A DNA stretch of 49,652 nucleotides from Robiginitomaculum sp. (GTDB lineage Bacteria; Pseudomonadota; Alphaproteobacteria; Caulobacterales; Maricaulaceae), in NCBI GenBank assembly GCA_021776595.1, contig JAJFFP010000048.1:1-49652 (forward strand), given 5' to 3'. The notes under the pieces are model-generated. The model saw nothing but the letters and a program-made list of their open reading frames with translations. It ran no database searches and had not been told where the DNA came from. Below are positions 17,331 through 26,552 of this stretch, in pieces. Within the stretch, counting starts at the first letter, position 1; every line of letters begins with the position of its first letter. Position numbers and translations under genes: made by a program.

Positions 17331-17430
17331 CGTGTCACCCCGGAAATTATTCAAAAATTATCCGTGGTCCATACTGAATACCAAGAGCACAATGGATACC
17401 GGATAGCTGGGCGGCTTCCGGGATGACACG
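17331..17430. repeat. Palindromic intergenic element, copy B
   Basis: A 100-bp element bounded by CGTGTCACCCCGG and its near inverse CCGGGATGACACG. It shares AGCACAATGGATACCGGA and a CCCCGGAAAT...ATCCG block with the copy at 12464-12561. It fills most of the gap between the aldehyde dehydrogenase gene and deoA, so it may interrupt or modulate read-through in the cluster. Confidence 0.8.
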
Positions 17431-17469
17431 AAAACTTTTTCTTCGTGATGATGCAAACAGGATTTTAAT

Positions 17470-18804
17470 ATGCTTCCTCAGGAAATCATTCGCGCCAAAC
17501 GCGATGGTAAAGCATTAAAGGCTGACCATATTGCTGCATTCGCAGCAGGAATAGCCGATAATACTATATCAGAGGGGCAGATTGCTGCCTTTGCCATGGC
17601 GGTTTTCTTTAATGGTATGAGCCGGGATGAATGTGTGGCGCTGACCTGTGCCATGCGCGATTCAGGCTCGGTTATGGACTGGCAAAAGGCGGGCATTGAC
17701 CGCCCGGTATTGGATAAACACTCAACGGGCGGCGTTGGCGATAATGTCTCGTTGATGCTGGGGCCAATGGTGACCGCTGCTGGCGGCGCGGTGCCGATGA
17801 TTTCAGGGCGCGGGCTAGGTCATACCGGCGGAACGCTGGACAAGTTCGAGGCCATTCCCGGCTATCAGGCGATACCCGATCAGGAGACCTTTACCCGCGT
17901 CGTCAAGCAAGTGGGTTGCGCCATTATTGGCCAGACGGCGGCTTTGGCCCCGGCAGATCAGCGCTTTTACGCCACCCGTGATGTCACCGCCACGGTGGAA
18001 TCTGTGCCTTTGATTACCGCGTCCATTCTCTCCAAAAAGCTGGCCGAGGGACTGGATGGTCTGGTGATGGATGTAAAGTGCGGCAATGGCGCTTTTGCTT
18101 CGGATGAGAAATGCGCCCGCGAACTGGCCGAGAGTTTAGTTACCGTTGCCGGTGGGGCCGGGGTGCGCACCAGCGCCATATTGACCGATATGAACGAGCC
18201 ATTGGCCAGCGCCGCCGGTAATGCAGTTGAAGTCGTTAATGCGGTGCGGTTTTTGACTGGCGAAGCCCGTGACCCGCGTCTGGAATACATTACGATTCAG
18301 CTTGTAGCACAGATGTTGCTTTCAGGCGGCTTGGTCGGCACCCATAGCGAGGGTGAAAAAAAAGCGCAAAGTGTGCTGCAAAGCGGCGCGGCGGTGGAGG
18401 TTTTTGCTCATATGGTGCGTGCCTTGGGTGGCCCCGCAGATTTTGTTGAGAAACATGAGGATTACCTACCTAAAGCTCCGGTTATTCAGCCGGTGCCAGC
18501 ACTGCAAACGGGCCGTGTCTGGAGCATGGATGCGCGCGGCGTTGGTCTGGCTGTGATCGGCCTTGGCGGCGGGCGCACCCGGGCCGATCAGAAAATTGAC
18601 CATGCGGTGGGTTTTACCGCCATAATGGGCGTTGGTTCGCAGGTCGAGACTGGTTCCCCCCTTGCCATGGTCCATGCGCGTTGCGAAAATACGGCTCAAG
18701 CGGCCATCAATGCCTTGCAGGACACCTATACCATTGGCGAAAAGGACGACCATTTTGTGCCAATGCCGATGGTTATAGCGCGCATTGAAGGAGAAAGCTC
18801 ATGA
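17470..18804 (+). CDS. deoA: Thymidine phosphorylase
   Basis: A 444-residue enzyme that converts thymidine or deoxyuridine plus phosphate to the base and deoxyribose-1-phosphate. Family signatures include [18 protein letters not shown] (phosphate/sugar loop), [20 protein letters not shown], and [20 protein letters not shown]. The length equals E. coli DeoA (440). It overlaps deoB by 4 nt (ATGA). It follows a palindromic repeat rather than directly abutting the aldehyde dehydrogenase gene. It works with Cdd upstream to clear pyrimidine deoxynucleosides. Confidence 0.96.
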   Translation: MLPQEIIRAKRDGKALKADHIAAFAAGIADNTISEGQIAAFAMAVFFNGMSRDECVALTCAMRDSGSVMDWQKAGIDRPVLDKHSTGGVGDNVSLMLGPMVTAAGGAVPMISGRGLGHTGGTLDKFEAIPGYQAIPDQETFTRVVKQVGCAIIGQTAALAPADQRFYATRDVTATVESVPLITASILSKKLAEGLDGLVMDVKCGNGAFASDEKCARELAESLVTVAGGAGVRTSAILTDMNEPLASAAGNAVEVVNAVRFLTGEARDPRLEYITIQLVAQMLLSGGLVGTHSEGEKKAQSVLQSGAAVEVFAHMVRALGGPADFVEKHEDYLPKAPVIQPVPALQTGRVWSMDARGVGLAVIGLGGGRTRADQKIDHAVGFTAIMGVGSQVETGSPLAMVHARCENTAQAAINALQDTYTIGEKDDHFVPMPMVIARIEGESS

Positions 18805-20021
18805 GCCGCGTTTTAGTCTGCGAACTGGATAGTCTGGGCGTTGGCGCTGCACATGATGCCGAAGCATTTGGTGATGCAGGTGCCGATACGCTTGGCCATA
18901 TCGCAGATGCCTGTGTGGCTGGTGAAGCTGATAAAGAAGGCTTGCGCGCCGGGCCATTGCACATGCCAAATCTGGTAGCCCTTGGCCTGGGGGCTTTGTG
19001 CGAGGCCAGCACCGGGCGGGTGCCACCGGGACTGGAAGGGAAGGGGCCTTTTAGCGGTGCCTGGGGTTATGCCATAGAGCAAAGTCATGGCAAGGATACG
19101 CCCAGCGGTCATTGGGAAGCCATGGGTGCACCTGCTACTTTTGATTGGGGCTATTTTACCAAGCCTACCAACAGCTTTCCTTCAGCACTAATGGATGCCC
19201 TGATCCGTGAGGCTGATTTGCCGGGAGTTTTGGCCAATTGCCATGCGTCAGGCACCGAAGTAATCAAGGACTTTGGCGAGGAACATAGGCGCACTGGCAA
19301 GCCTATCCTTTATACCAGTGCAGATTCCGTGGTGCAGATTGCTGCCCATGAGGGCAGTTTCGGGCTGCAACGGCTCTATGAGGTGTGCCTGATCGCTCGT
19401 AAGCTGGCCGATCCTTATAATATCGGCAGGGTGATCGCCCGACCGTTTGAGGGTGCAGGACCTGAAGATTTTACCCGCACCAACGGGCGGCGTGATTATT
19501 CTGTGCTACCGCATAAGCCCACTTTGCTGAACCGGGTGAGTGAGATCGGCAATGAAGTGATCGCCATTGGCAAAATCTCGGATATATTTGCCGGTTCCGG
19601 CGTAACTAAAAAAGTTTCAGCCTATGGCAATGATTCTATTTTTGATGTGACTTTAGCCGAAATGAAAAGCGCCCCGGACCACAGCTTTATTATGAGTAAT
19701 TTTGTAGATTTTGATATGCTCTATGGTCATCGGCGCGATGTGGCGGGCTATGCCGCCGCGCTGGAGGCGTTTGATAAGCGCCTGCCTGAATTGATCGCAA
19801 TTTTACGTGAAGATGACATGGTCATACTGACCGCTGATCATGGGTGCGATCCGACTTTTCCAGGTTCTGATCATACCCGCGAGCATGTGCCGGTATTGGC
19901 GTTCGGGTCAAAAGTGGTGGCCGGGCCTTTGGGCGCACGGGCCAGCTTTGCCGACATTGGCGAGAGCGCCGCTAAATGGCTGGGCGTACCAGGTTTTGGA
20001 ACCGGAACAAGCTGGGTATGA
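18801..20021 (+). CDS. deoB: Phosphopentomutase
   Basis: A 406-residue alkaline-phosphatase-superfamily enzyme that interconverts (deoxy)ribose-1-phosphate and -5-phosphate, linking the phosphorylases to DeoC. The N-terminal metal site appears in [15 protein letters not shown]. The conserved [10 protein letters not shown] motif lies near residue 98, and the C-terminal metal-binding segments [19 protein letters not shown] are intact. The length matches the family. ATGA overlaps join it both to deoA upstream and to add downstream. Confidence 0.96.
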   Translation: MSRVLVCELDSLGVGAAHDAEAFGDAGADTLGHIADACVAGEADKEGLRAGPLHMPNLVALGLGALCEASTGRVPPGLEGKGPFSGAWGYAIEQSHGKDTPSGHWEAMGAPATFDWGYFTKPTNSFPSALMDALIREADLPGVLANCHASGTEVIKDFGEEHRRTGKPILYTSADSVVQIAAHEGSFGLQRLYEVCLIARKLADPYNIGRVIARPFEGAGPEDFTRTNGRRDYSVLPHKPTLLNRVSEIGNEVIAIGKISDIFAGSGVTKKVSAYGNDSIFDVTLAEMKSAPDHSFIMSNFVDFDMLYGHRRDVAGYAAALEAFDKRLPELIAILREDDMVILTADHGCDPTFPGSDHTREHVPVLAFGSKVVAGPLGARASFADIGESAAKWLGVPGFGTGTSWV

Positions 20022-20992
20022 GTGTTCCGCAGGTTGAATTGCATTGCCACATTGAAGGGGCAGCATCTCCCGCTTTTGTGCGCGCCTGTGCAACGCGCAA
20101 TGGCGTGAACTTGCCCCCTGAAATATTCACGCCCGATGGTGCGTATAGCTGTGATGATTTTTTACATTTCCTATCGGTTTATGAAACCGCCTGCACCGCC
20201 ATTTGCACCCCGCGCGATTACGCCGAACTGGTCTATGATTATTATACCCATGCCGCTCATAGTGGCCTGATTTACGGGGAAATGTTCATTTCCGCTGATC
20301 ACCCGGCTGCCGTGGGTATTAGTTATGGTGACTTTGTGGATGCCATTGCTGATGGTTATGGGCGCGCTCATGAAAAAACCGGTATTACAGCGCGTTTTAT
20401 CCTGACCTGTGTGCGTAATTATGGTGTAGAGCAGGCTGAAGCTATGGCACAGCTTGCCCACTCGCACCCGCATCCTCTGATAACCGGATTTGGCATGGGC
20501 GGTGATGAAAACCGGGGAATGCCAGCAGATTTTACCCGTGCCTTTGACATGGCGCGTGATGCAGGGCTGGGTCTAACCGTGCATGCTGGCGAGGTGTGCG
20601 GGCCAAAAAGTGTGAGCAATTGCCTGGAAGCACTTAAACCCTCGCGTATTGGTCATGGGGTGCGCGCCATTGAAAATAATGAAGTGGTTGCCCGTCTGGC
20701 GGGTGAAGGCATAGTGCTGGAGGTCTGTCCTGGGGCAAATATTGCGCTGGGTGTCTATGGCCAGTACCGGCAAAGCCCGATCCGGCGCTTTTTGGATGCC
20801 GGGGTGAAGCTGGCGCTTGGTTCTGACGATCCACCGTATTTTCATACCGATATTGCCAATGAATATGCGCAGGTGCAACGCGCTTTTTCGTTTACTGATG
20901 AGGACATGCGCGCCATTAGCCAAACTGGCCTGGAAGCCGCTTTTTGCGATGATTTGACCAAAGTTGAATTGATGAGCAAACTCAGCCAGTGA
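20018..20992 (+). CDS. add: Adenosine deaminase
   Basis: A 324-residue TIM-barrel zinc enzyme that deaminates adenosine and deoxyadenosine to (deoxy)inosine, the substrate of the purine phosphorylase in this cluster. Zinc and catalytic motifs are HCHIEGA (HxH), [13 protein letters not shown] and GSDDPPYF. The start at 20018 overlaps the deoB stop (ATGA) and gives the usual VELHCH N-terminus. It is the last gene of the nucleoside cluster. Its 3' end overlaps the convergent feoB by 11 nt, leaving no room for a conventional terminator between them. Confidence 0.93.
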   Translation: MSVPQVELHCHIEGAASPAFVRACATRNGVNLPPEIFTPDGAYSCDDFLHFLSVYETACTAICTPRDYAELVYDYYTHAAHSGLIYGEMFISADHPAAVGISYGDFVDAIADGYGRAHEKTGITARFILTCVRNYGVEQAEAMAQLAHSHPHPLITGFGMGGDENRGMPADFTRAFDMARDAGLGLTVHAGEVCGPKSVSNCLEALKPSRIGHGVRAIENNEVVARLAGEGIVLEVCPGANIALGVYGQYRQSPIRRFLDAGVKLALGSDDPPYFHTDIANEYAQVQRAFSFTDEDMRAISQTGLEAAFCDDLTKVELMSKLSQ

Positions 20993-22838
20993 AATACATG
21001 GCTATGTGGTAGGTAACAAAGGCGGCCAGATAGGCCAGCGCAAACAGATAGCCGACCATAAACAGGGTCCAGCGTAGTGAATTGGTTTCGCGACGCACCA
21101 TGGCAATAGTGGCAAAGCATTGCGGGGCGTAGACATACCAGGCAAGGAAGGCGAGGGCAGAGGGCAGGGTCCATGCGTTTTGTAAGATGTGCGACAGGCT
21201 TTGCGCCACTTGATCTTCATTACCTTGCAAGGCGTAAACCGTGCCCATGGCAGCAACAACGACTTCACGGGCAGCCATGCCCGGCACCAAGGCTATAACG
21301 GTTTCCAGGCGAAAACCAATAGGTTTAAAAATTGGCAACAATACATTGCCGATCATGCCGGCAAAGCTGCCACGTATGCCTTCATCGCTATGAGGGAAGC
21401 TGGCCAGAAACCACAATATGATGGCAACGGTAAAAATAATGGTGCCGGCGCGGCGCAAAAACACCCAGATGCGTTGCCACAGGCCCAATAAAAAATCCCG
21501 CCATTGCGGCAGTTTGTAAGATGGTAATTCCATCAAAAAGGGTTGGGTTTCGCCTTTGGTAGCGGTTTTGCGCAAGACAAAAGCCACGACCAGTGCGCTA
21601 AAAACACCGGCAAGATACAGCCCGAACATGACCAGTCCTTGCTGGTTAAAAATCCAGACATTCTCACGCGGTATAAAGGCGGCAATAATCAGTGTGTATA
21701 CCGGCAGGCGAGCCGAACAGGTCATCAGCGGTGCCACCATGATGGTGGTCAGGCGGTCACGTTCGCTCTCAATGGTGCGGGTTGCCATAATGCCAGGGAC
21801 AGCACAGGCAAAACTGGAAAGTAGGGGAATAAACGCGCGGCCATTCAAGCCTGCACGGCGCATCAGTTCATCCATTAAAAACGCTGCCCGTCCCATATAC
21901 CCTGAGCTTTCCAGCAATAAAATAAAGCCAAAGAGGATGGTGATTTGGGGCAGGAATATCAGAACGCTTCCTAGTCCGGCAATGACGCCATCACCAAGAA
22001 AGCTGGCCAGCCAGGCGGGTTGGATTTGTTTGGCCAGGCCATAAAGCTGACTAAAGCCATGGTCTATTAAATCCATGGGCGCATTCGCCCAGGAATAAAC
22101 CGCCTGAAACATAAAAAACAAAATAGAAGCCAGTATGATGGGCCCAATCAACGGGTGGAGGAATAGTCCATCCAGACGACGGGTCAGGACATTCATGCCG
22201 GCTTCTTTGACAATAACGGTATCCGCAATTTTCCGTGCTTCAATTTGCAGGGATTTAAGCACTGACGGGCTGATGGTTGTTTGTGCCGGCCCTGGGTGTT
22301 GGCGGGTTTGGTCCAATATGTCATCAATGCGGTTAATCAGGGCCTCTCTACCTGAAGCGCGCGCAGCATTGGTCGGGATAACCGGTATATCGAGGGCTTT
22401 TTCCAACGCTTTAACATCGATTTCCATGCCATCGCGTTTGGCCAGGTCGATCATATTCAGCACCAACACAGAAGGTCGGCCAAGTGCTTTTAACTCAAGA
22501 ACACTGTGTAAATGGGTGCGCAGGCTGCAGGCATCCAGAAAAATCAGTAATAAATCCGGGGCGCTTTCCCCCTCTATTTTGCCAGTGATGGCATCTACGG
22601 CTACCCGTTCGTCCAGTGTGCGCCCTGCAAGTCCATAAATGCCGGGCAGGTCAACCAATTCTACTGTATGGCCAGCCGGTGTGCGAAATTGACCGGTCCG
22701 GCGCTCGACCGTAACCCCCGGATAATTGGCGGTTTTGGCACGACCACCCGTTAAGCCATTAAAAAGCGTGGTTTTTCCAGTGTTTGGGGCACCAACCAGT
22801 GCCAAGTGCAACACCTGTTCATCTGATGACCTGTTCAC
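20982..22838 (-). CDS. feoB: Ferrous iron transport protein B
   Basis: A 618-residue inner-membrane Fe(II) permease with a cytosolic N-terminal GTPase. G1 is GAPNTGKT (16-23), G2 lies around NYPGVT, G3 is DLPG (63-66) and G4 is NMID (128-131). The membrane part follows, with two Gate segments including PLLSSFACAVPGIMATR. It is at the short end of the family because it lacks a long C-terminal tail. Its start overlaps the feoA stop (ATGA), so the two are cotranslated. Iron-responsive control is likely given the dyad upstream of feoA. Confidence 0.96.
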   Translation of the reverse strand: MNRSSDEQVLHLALVGAPNTGKTTLFNGLTGGRAKTANYPGVTVERRTGQFRTPAGHTVELVDLPGIYGLAGRTLDERVAVDAITGKIEGESAPDLLLIFLDACSLRTHLHSVLELKALGRPSVLVLNMIDLAKRDGMEIDVKALEKALDIPVIPTNAARASGREALINRIDDILDQTRQHPGPAQTTISPSVLKSLQIEARKIADTVIVKEAGMNVLTRRLDGLFLHPLIGPIILASILFFMFQAVYSWANAPMDLIDHGFSQLYGLAKQIQPAWLASFLGDGVIAGLGSVLIFLPQITILFGFILLLESSGYMGRAAFLMDELMRRAGLNGRAFIPLLSSFACAVPGIMATRTIESERDRLTTIMVAPLMTCSARLPVYTLIIAAFIPRENVWIFNQQGLVMFGLYLAGVFSALVVAFVLRKTATKGETQPFLMELPSYKLPQWRDFLLGLWQRIWVFLRRAGTIIFTVAIILWFLASFPHSDEGIRGSFAGMIGNVLLPIFKPIGFRLETVIALVPGMAAREVVVAAMGTVYALQGNEDQVAQSLSHILQNAWTLPSALAFLAWYVYAPQCFATIAMVRRETNSLRWTLFMVGYLFALAYLAAFVTYHIAMYFTG

Positions 22839-23083
22839 GCGCCGCTTTCCACTTTCACCAAGGCGGCTTCCCGTGTGCGCAGCGCGATCACAGTCTGGTT
22901 CAGGCGCACCGATATGGGTGTGCCGCCCAATAAGCCACGCCCTAATATTTCCACCTCATCGCCTTCGGCGAAGCCGATTTCGCGCAATTTGACGACCATG
23001 GCTTTATTGTTTTCAAAAAAACCGCAAACACGCGCGGCTTCGTTCTGGCTCAATTCATTGAGTTTTTTTTGTTTTGTGCTCAT
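22835..23083 (-). CDS. feoA: Ferrous iron transport protein A (SH3-like)
   Basis: An 82-residue cytosolic protein with the FeoA SH3-like core (VVKLREIGFAEGDEVEILGR followed by GGTPISVRLN). It supports FeoB-dependent iron uptake, probably by contacting the G domain. The first 25 residues (MSTKQKKLNELSQNEAARV) are typical of the family. It is the first gene of the feoAB operon and overlaps feoB by 4 nt. Confidence 0.92.
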   Translation of the reverse strand: MSTKQKKLNELSQNEAARVCGFFENNKAMVVKLREIGFAEGDEVEILGRGLLGGTPISVRLNQTVIALRTREAALVKVESGA

Positions 23084-23102
23084 GTGGCCGGTAAAACATA
23101 TA

Positions 23103-23117
23103 TGCGAACCATTTGCA
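23103..23117. promoter_or_regulatory. Candidate Fur-type operator upstream of feoA
   Basis: The dyad TGCGAA-cca-TTTGCA (TGCRAA-N3-TTYGCA read symmetrically) lies 20-34 nt upstream of the feoA start. It resembles alphaproteobacterial Fur-family boxes built on TGCRAAT/ATTYGCA half sites. Its position within the probable feoAB promoter supports iron-dependent repression. The call is by motif and context only. Confidence 0.5.
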
Positions 23118-23194
23118 ACTGGCAGGGCTGTGATGATCCGCGCAGAAGCTGTGGCAGGTCGCCGCAGGGGGAAGACATTGAGGATTATATGAAT

Positions 23195-23241
23195 ACGCCC
23201 TTACAGAAGAACAACATAAATGCGTTCATCTGTGAGGGCGT
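23195..23241. terminator. Long hairpin between feoA and the NTF2-like gene
   Basis: ACGCCCTTACAGA (23195-23207) and TCTGTGAGGGCGT (23229-23241) pair over 13 bp with a single mismatch (a G-T wobble in RNA) around a 21-nt loop. It lies 43 nt past the stop of the minus-strand gene at 23284-23841, so it may end that transcript. There is no long T-run on either strand, and the loop is large, so a role as regulatory RNA structure is equally open. Confidence 0.35.
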
Positions 23242-23283
23242 TAAGGTAAAATTTGTTATTAAGCCGTGATTGGATATATACGT

Positions 23284-23841
23284 TTAGCTCTCGGAATCAC
23301 TGGTAGAATCACTGGTTTCTTCAACAGAATCCATCATGTCCATCATTTCAGACCCGTCATCCTCATGTAATTCTTCGGGCTTTTCCGTGACAAAAAAGGC
23401 TACCGTATGTTTCTTGATTTTGCCATTATGGATCAGGAAAGTATCGCTGCCGCTCAATACAGAACCATCTTTTTGGGTCCATTCCCAAAGGACATAGCCT
23501 ATCGGGCCAGTAATGTGCACTTTGGTGTATTCAAACGGGGCTTCATCCTGATTTCCATAGGCTAAAACATCCTCAAACAGGGCGCGTATTTCATCTGGAC
23601 CGGCAGCTTGTTGGTCCGGGGTGATGATAACCGCATCGTCGGCATAATCGCTTAAAATGGCCTCCAGATCACGGTCAGAAAACGAATCCAGATGGTGCAT
23701 AATCAGGACTTCTGCATTTGCAGAAGTGGTCTGTTCCATCCCGGCACCATCTGGTGCAGAGTTGGAAGGTGCAAGTGCGACATTGAGTAGCCCGGCACCC
23801 AAAACGGCTAGTAGTAAAGTAAATAATCCACGAAACAGCAT
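23284..23841 (-). CDS. Exported SnoaL/NTF2-like protein
   Basis: A 185-residue protein with an N-terminal hydrophobic segment (MLFRGLFTLLLAVLGAGLL) serving as signal peptide or anchor. It is followed by an NTF2-like/DUF4440 domain (HHLDSFSDRDLEAILSDYAD, then IRALFEDVLA, then a TFLIHNGKIKKHTVAFF strand pair). The last 25 residues are rich in Asp, Glu and Ser. The start at 23841 is preferred over 23874 because GGGGGA lies 6 nt upstream and the signal segment begins there. Proteins of this fold often bind small polar ligands or act as isomerases; the substrate is unknown. Confidence 0.7.
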   Translation of the reverse strand: MLFRGLFTLLLAVLGAGLLNVALAPSNSAPDGAGMEQTTSANAEVLIMHHLDSFSDRDLEAILSDYADDAVIITPDQQAAGPDEIRALFEDVLAYGNQDEAPFEYTKVHITGPIGYVLWEWTQKDGSVLSGSDTFLIHNGKIKKHTVAFFVTEKPEELHEDDGSEMMDMMDSVEETSDSTSDSES

Positions 23842-24061
23842 AATTCTTCCCCCTTTATGACATGGTTCTAACACAATTAACCATTCCGATGCGAATGAAT
23901 TAGCGTATTAGGCGAAAAATTTTGAATATACGAACCCTTAAATGGGGTAAGTTATGGAGATCATGGGTAAATTTACAACTGATAAGATGAGTGCCCTTGC
24001 CGTATGATGGTGATTTATGAGACAGTATTTGAACAAATTAAGTGGGAGCAGGTGAATCAAA

Positions 24062-25525
24062 ATGGTTTCTAAAGCACTTGGATTATGGAATGCGGAGTCT
24101 GGTAAACCTGCTAAAAAACCAAAAAGCCGTAGAAATTCCGCTTTGCCGTTCTTGCCTGAAGTATCGAGTAAAAAACTCAAACGCGAGTTGAAACTTGACA
24201 AACTGGCTAAAAATGTCCGGCGTTCAGGCGAAGCAGCTTCAGAAAAACAGGTCGGCGAAATTGTTGAAAGTAAACTTGCAGATAGCCTTAATGGCATCCA
24301 TGACAAGGGCATGGGGCAGTTTGAAGGGCGAGTAAAGCATCTCAAAGGCATGGTTGCGCGTTATGCCGGTGCATTTGATACTGAACCACTGGAAACAGCG
24401 CTAGAGGGCACGATTCATGAAATTGAGCAGGAAACCCTGCGCCATGGTGCAACGCTGGAGCGCTTGCGCTCGGATTTTGAAGAAGCCGATCATCATTATC
24501 AGGAATTTCGCGAAACCCATGGCCTGAAGCGCCCGCCGGATTTGTCCGCTGGCCTGATGGGGGCGCTACCAATTTTTATTGTCATGATGGTTATAGAGGC
24601 CGGGGCAAACATGTTCTTCTTCAGCCCTGGCAGTGACTTTGGCCTGCTTGGCGGTTTTTTCTATTCCCTCGTCATTAGTGTGTTGAACATTGGTGGGGCG
24701 GCTCTTTTTGGTTATGCGTTTTTTCGCTGGCTGAATAGCCGCTCAATCGTCCGAAAATTCTTTGGGGCGATTATGGCGCTGGTGTTTGCAGGTTTTCTGT
24801 TGATCCTTAATGTTGTGGTCGCCTTTTACCGTTCTGCTTTTGTAACTATGGGCGGGGAAGGCCACGATAATTTGCTGCAAATCGCCTTGGGTAACATCAA
24901 GGCCCTTAATATTGGAGTGCTGGATGAATTTTCTTTTGCCATGATGCTTATCGGAATAGCGCTGGGGGCACTCGCCTGTGCTAAAGGGGCGCGTATCGGC
25001 GATGCCTATCCCGGTTATCAACGGGTTTATAAATTTCGCGAAACCTATCGCCAGCGGTTTGAACAGGAAGCGGATATGCTGGCAGAACACCTTGCCAGTC
25101 TGCGCGACAAGGCCCTTAGTGACATTGAAGAATTTCAGACCCAGGCCCGCGAGGCCATTGCGCCCTACCGGGAGATCGGAAAAGAAATCAGCGAACTCAT
25201 GTCTCGTTTTGATGCTTTTGAAGCTCATCTTGAATCGGTTGGTAATGAGGTGCTTGGCTCGTATTATGGCTCCAACCAGATAGCCAGGTCCAATCCAAAA
25301 TCCAGGCACTTCAAGCATAAATGGGTTCTACCGGGTAAATTGTTCGCATTTGGGGAGCCCAATGCTAATTTTATCAAGCTGGCCGGGGATTCCGTTCTTG
25401 GCGAGATTATGAATGAAGGGCGCATTCAAAACGCTCTGGATAAGGCCAAGGCCTTGCGCGCCAGAGTTCTGGATACGCTTAATCGTATGGAACATCTTTT
25501 CGTGGCCAGGCAGGACTCTTTCTAA
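24062..25525 (+). CDS. Four-helix membrane protein with coiled-coil arms, unrecognised
   Basis: A 487-residue protein I cannot assign to a named family. The N-terminal 55 residues are very basic and lysine-rich. A helical, probably coiled-coil part follows (about 85-155). Four predicted membrane spans lie at about 162-187, 194-223, 233-258 and 288-308. A second long helical arm (about 320-400) and a soluble tail complete it. It is joined directly (TAAATG, no gap) to a gene for a single-span protein with a VWA-like domain, so the two probably form a membrane complex. The architecture loosely recalls channel or motor-stator proteins, but no diagnostic motif was seen. Confidence 0.75.
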   Translation: MVSKALGLWNAESGKPAKKPKSRRNSALPFLPEVSSKKLKRELKLDKLAKNVRRSGEAASEKQVGEIVESKLADSLNGIHDKGMGQFEGRVKHLKGMVARYAGAFDTEPLETALEGTIHEIEQETLRHGATLERLRSDFEEADHHYQEFRETHGLKRPPDLSAGLMGALPIFIVMMVIEAGANMFFFSPGSDFGLLGGFFYSLVISVLNIGGAALFGYAFFRWLNSRSIVRKFFGAIMALVFAGFLLILNVVVAFYRSAFVTMGGEGHDNLLQIALGNIKALNIGVLDEFSFAMMLIGIALGALACAKGARIGDAYPGYQRVYKFRETYRQRFEQEADMLAEHLASLRDKALSDIEEFQTQAREAIAPYREIGKEISELMSRFDAFEAHLESVGNEVLGSYYGSNQIARSNPKSRHFKHKWVLPGKLFAFGEPNANFIKLAGDSVLGEIMNEGRIQNALDKAKALRARVLDTLNRMEHLFVARQDSF

Positions 25526-26353
25526 ATGTCCTTGAAACGCAGGCGTTCGCGTTCCTCTGTTAATGGTGGTTTGGTTCTGGCATGGGCAGGCGCGCTGATT
25601 GCCCTTGTTCTTCTCGTTGTGGCCGGTCTTGGTCTGGCGAAATTACGCAGTGAGCGTGCTGGCATTGATCCACAAACGTTGTGTCCATCCAAAACACCTG
25701 ATCAGGTCATGGCGCTATTGTTTGATTCCAGTGATCCCCTGACTCCATTGCAACAAATCAAAGTGCGTCAATTGCTGGATGGCCTTTTAATAAATATTCC
25801 AAAAGGGGCTCGACTTGATGTGTATATGGCTACCGCTGAAGCCGGCCAATTGGCGAAACCGCTTTTTAGTCGTTGCAACCCGGCAGCACAAAATAGTGCC
25901 ACCGGATGGAGCGAAAACCCCCAACGGCTACTGGCCTTGAGAAAACGCGAATTTTTGCAGCCACTCGAAAAGGCACTGGAAGCGGCCCTGCAGGCACAAC
26001 CGCGCAAGACATCTCCCATTTTAGAGACCATCGCTGCCGCCAGTGTGCAGTCTTTTGGCGGCGCTGGTTCCTCCGGGTTTGGCACCGGCAAGCAATATAA
26101 AATGATCATTGTTTCAGATTTTTTACAAAACAGCCGCGTTCTGACACACTATAAATCCTATCCGGATGTTGAAGGGTTTTCCAATCGAGAAGGCTGGATT
26201 CAAACGCTGCCAAAGCTAAAAGGCGTATCTATCCTGATGGTTTATATAAGCCGGGCCAATTCCATGAATTTACAGAATAAAGAACATGCAAGCTGGTGGT
26301 GCGATTATTTTGCCAAGCGGGGTACCGCTTTCTGTGAAATAGAAAAAATATAG
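25526..26353 (+). CDS. Membrane-anchored VWA-like protein, partner of the upstream membrane protein
   Basis: A 275-residue protein with a basic N-terminus (MSLKRRRSRSS), one membrane span (about 15-39) and a soluble domain. That domain opens with DPQTLCP (Cys53) and VMALLFDSSDPLTPLQ, then RLDVYMATAE, and later MIIVSDFLQNS and SILMVYISR. The alternating hydrophobic strands ending in acidic turns suggest a von Willebrand A/Rossmann-like fold. The first loop reads DSSD rather than the canonical DxSxS, so metal binding is uncertain. It starts directly at the stop of the upstream gene. Two cysteines near the C-terminus (WWCDYF, FCEIEK) could pair if the domain is periplasmic. Function unknown. Confidence 0.7.
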   Translation: MSLKRRRSRSSVNGGLVLAWAGALIALVLLVVAGLGLAKLRSERAGIDPQTLCPSKTPDQVMALLFDSSDPLTPLQQIKVRQLLDGLLINIPKGARLDVYMATAEAGQLAKPLFSRCNPAAQNSATGWSENPQRLLALRKREFLQPLEKALEAALQAQPRKTSPILETIAAASVQSFGGAGSSGFGTGKQYKMIIVSDFLQNSRVLTHYKSYPDVEGFSNREGWIQTLPKLKGVSILMVYISRANSMNLQNKEHASWWCDYFAKRGTAFCEIEKI

Positions 26354-26459
26354 CGCAATTCCACCTTTTAGTTGAACTTTACACGTCGTCCGGTTGTGTT
26401 TTTTGCAAATTTGTTCCCATTTTTGGGGCAAAGCATGGCCATAGGCAATTTATTCGGTT

Positions 26460-26543
26460 ATGAAAATGTTCTGGAAGTGGCAATATCGCCTCGGCCGGGT
26501 GTTTTTTAATCGCCTGAGCGAATTCATGGCTTGGGTCTACTAG
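26460..26543 (+). CDS. Possible 27-residue basic/aromatic small protein
   Basis: A short frame encoding MKMFWKWQYRLGRVFFNRLS and seven more residues, ending 9 nt before the ATG of the next small membrane-protein gene. The mix of Trp/Phe and Arg/Lys is typical of membrane-associated micro-proteins, and the end-to-start spacing suggests coupling. The ribosome-binding site is poor. This is a weak call that could equally be leader sequence of the next gene. Confidence 0.25.
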   Translation: MKMFWKWQYRLGRVFFNRLSEFMAWVY

Positions 26544-26552
26544 GGGGTAGAA

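Noticed and set aside
23102-23269. Short plus-strand frame encoding a CNWQGCDDP-type cysteine motif opposite the feoA promoter
   Set aside because: It recalls the zinc-knuckle start of some alphaproteobacterial DnaJ-like proteins, but the rest does not match, it lies across the candidate Fur box, and no ribosome-binding site precedes it. Coincidence is more likely.
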